Positions 62,963-64,000 of a DNA stretch of 64,000 bases are shown piece by piece. The notes under the pieces are model-generated. The model had not been told where the DNA came from. It was given only the letters and a program-made list of their open reading frames with translations, and searched no databases. The position numbers were made by a program, and so were the translations under genes. Origin of the DNA: Sphingomonas sp. Leaf357 (lineage in GTDB: Bacteria > Pseudomonadota > Alphaproteobacteria > Sphingomonadales > Sphingomonadaceae). Positions within the stretch are counted from its first letter, which is position 1; each line of letters starts with the position of its first letter. The stretch spans positions 1,155,493-1,219,492 of the forward strand of contig NZ_LMPM01000001.1 of NCBI RefSeq assembly GCF_001423845.1, written 5' to 3'.

Positions 62963-63873
62963 GCCTTCATCCTTTCGTCATCGCGCACTAGTCCATAGCC
63001 GAGACGCGCCATCATCACAGCCTGATCCGTCTCGATCCGCGCGACCTGCTCGGCAGTGAGTTCGTCGCGCCATCCCCCGGCGATGCCGCGGCGGAAGAAC
63101 TTGCCCGCCGGGTTGGCGCGGGGTGCCTCGCGAAAGCCGCGCTCGCTCTCCTGCTGCTTCAGGGCGTCGAAATTGGCGAAGCGCGCGGCCTGCTCGCAAT
63201 CGGCCCGGGACACCGCGATCCCGGCAAACGCCAGCGCCTCGCGCAGCACGCCGGCGGTATCGGCGCGCAGATCCTCGTAGCGGAGGAGGTGGAGGGGGAT
63301 GTCGCCCTGGTTGATCCAGCTGACATTATAGCCGGCCCAGGTCGGCAATTGCTGGCGCAGCTGGCTGACCTGTCGATCGGAGCGCCCGGACAGGCTGGAG
63401 GTCGCCGATCCCATGAAGGCGATCGCCTCGTCCACGGACTGGTTGTTGTGATTGGCGAGCGAGGGCGCGACGTCGCGCGGATCGCGCACGATCAGGATCG
63501 CGCCCGCCGCCGCCGAAGGCCCGCCGAGCAAGGGCTCGCCGCCCGTCGTATAGGTATAGGCGTCGTGCGATTTGACGAAGCGCACGCCGCCGAACCGCGT
63601 TTCGGCGGCCTCCTCCTCCGGCTCCTGCGACTCCTGGTCGGCCGCGATCGCCTGATAGACGCGCGGCCGCAGCGCATCGCATTCCTCGTGCGTCAGCAGC
63701 CCGGCCGGGAACATCATGACATTGTCGAACCAGTGGCGCGCGCTGGCGATGCCGCCGCGTTCGGGCACGTCGTTGATATCGACCGGCACGTCGCGCTGCA
63801 GATTGGCCACCAGCAGGCGGAACCAGGTGTTGCCCGATTTGGGGTAGGAGGCGAGCCAGACGATCCGGTTCAA
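62959..63873 (-). CDS. Sulfotransferase family protein
   Basis: The 304-residue reading starts at TTG 63873, overlapping the upstream stop by 4 bp (TTGA), with GGAG 9 bp before. PAPS-binding motifs are visible: the 5' loop YPKSGNTW (residues 10-17) and the 3' segment ILIVRDPRDVAPSLANH. The C-terminal GKFFRRGIAGGWRDELT is also typical of the family. In this operon it could sulfate the lasso-type peptide, or a related product. A TTG or GTG start is unusual but fits the junction. Confidence 0.88.
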   Translation of the reverse strand: MNRIVWLASYPKSGNTWFRLLVANLQRDVPVDINDVPERGGIASARHWFDNVMMFPAGLLTHEECDALRPRVYQAIAADQESQEPEEEAAETRFGGVRFVKSHDAYTYTTGGEPLLGGPSAAAGAILIVRDPRDVAPSLANHNNQSVDEAIAFMGSATSSLSGRSDRQVSQLRQQLPTWAGYNVSWINQGDIPLHLLRYEDLRADTAGVLREALAFAGIAVSRADCEQAARFANFDALKQQESERGFREAPRANPAGKFFRRGIAGGWRDELTAEQVARIETDQAVMMARLGYGLVRDDERMKA

Positions 63874-64000
63874 GCCGCCCGCTCCAGCAACCCGAGGTCG
63901 CGCCAGTGCGTCTCCAGCCATCCGATCACCGTCGGGAAGAGCTTGAAGTCGAGCGGACGGGTGAGCGTGAAGACGCCGGAGCGCTGCCCGATCGTCGCCG
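63870..64000 (-). CDS. 3' end of an unidentified gene at the right edge
   Basis: About 43 C-terminal residues are visible in the minus strand, ending ...LDFKLFPTVIGWLETHWRD and then LGLLERAA before the stop at 63872-63870. It overlaps the sulfotransferase start (TTGA), so it is the preceding gene of the same operon. The visible part is too short to name; candidates from similar clusters include a kinase, nucleotidyltransferase or cyclase. Confidence 0.55.
   Translation of the reverse strand, partial: ATIGQRSGVFTLTRPLDFKLFPTVIGWLETHWRDLGLLERAA

Overview
The window is about 64 kb of GC-rich chromosomal DNA with dense, overlapping genes, many ATGA/GTGA/TGATG junctions and frequent GTG or TTG starts. 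The gene content suggests an alphaproteobacterium of the Sphingomonadaceae (Sphingomonas-like). Pointers are large TonB-dependent receptors beside catabolic genes, many exported hydrolases and peptidases, a KaiC-like ATPase next to a hybrid kinase, GGAAC-N16-CGTT-type promoters, two-gene PqqD/transglutaminase (lasso B1/B2) modules, and intergenic palindromes carrying CGACARGCTCAG. This is an inference from gene content; no rRNA, tRNA, CRISPR array, insertion sequence or phage gene was seen.

Region 1 (1-11711) is a capture-and-process locus. A CoA-transferase (leftward, cut by the window edge) is divergent from a tight rightward series: TonB receptor, CocE-type hydrolase, Tat-exported alpha/beta hydrolase, TRAP transporter subunits Q, M and P, then a MarR regulator and an MFS carrier. 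The layout suggests that an ester- or amide-like substrate crosses the outer membrane, is cleaved in the periplasm, and is taken up by the TRAP system and activated with CoA. The substrate is unknown.

Region 2 (11690-22667) is signalling and stress: a decayed XRE/MmyB-type regulator remnant, a KaiC-like ATPase with a hybrid histidine kinase, PEBP and YjbQ proteins, a membrane protein with a Gly-rich tail, a GAF protein coupled to a winged-helix protein, a PRC-barrel membrane protein coupled to a thioredoxin-reductase-like enzyme, and a LacI regulator.

Region 3 (22668-38542) is a catabolic supercluster, probably for an aromatic compound. It holds an FAH-family hydrolase, an ABM monooxygenase, a histidinol-dehydrogenase homologue, two SDRs, a cupin, a second TonB receptor, a two-domain extradiol-type VOC dioxygenase, a flavin monooxygenase, an alpha/beta hydrolase, an MFS carrier, a second VOC protein and an FAD/NAD(P)-binding protein, plus LacI and TetR regulators. 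A LacI-type operator pair lies between lacI and the FAH gene. A separate 18-bp palindrome, ATTGAY-N6-RTCAAT, occurs three times, at the promoters of the SDR/TonB divergent pair and of the dioxygenase operon.

Region 4 (38687-53923) is mostly housekeeping and peptide turnover: an acyltransferase-fold hydrolase, DUF4174 and small acidic proteins behind stress-type promoters, a broken low-molecular-weight phosphotyrosine phosphatase, a Cys-cluster protein, a stand-alone MreB, a DUF885 metallopeptidase, S10 and S9 peptidases in tandem, a small lipoprotein operon with a glutamine amidotransferase and a serine acetyltransferase, a DUF4403 lipoprotein, and a cyclic-nucleotide-domain/thioredoxin-reductase fusion.

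Region 5 (53990-64000) has the conserved tesA / ybbA-ybbP divergent block, a second DUF885 peptidase, an SBF-type symporter, a FucP-type sugar carrier and, at the right edge, the 3' half of a lasso-peptide-like operon: an unidentified gene, a sulfotransferase, PqqD (B1) and a B2 protease. Its precursor and cyclase would lie beyond the window.
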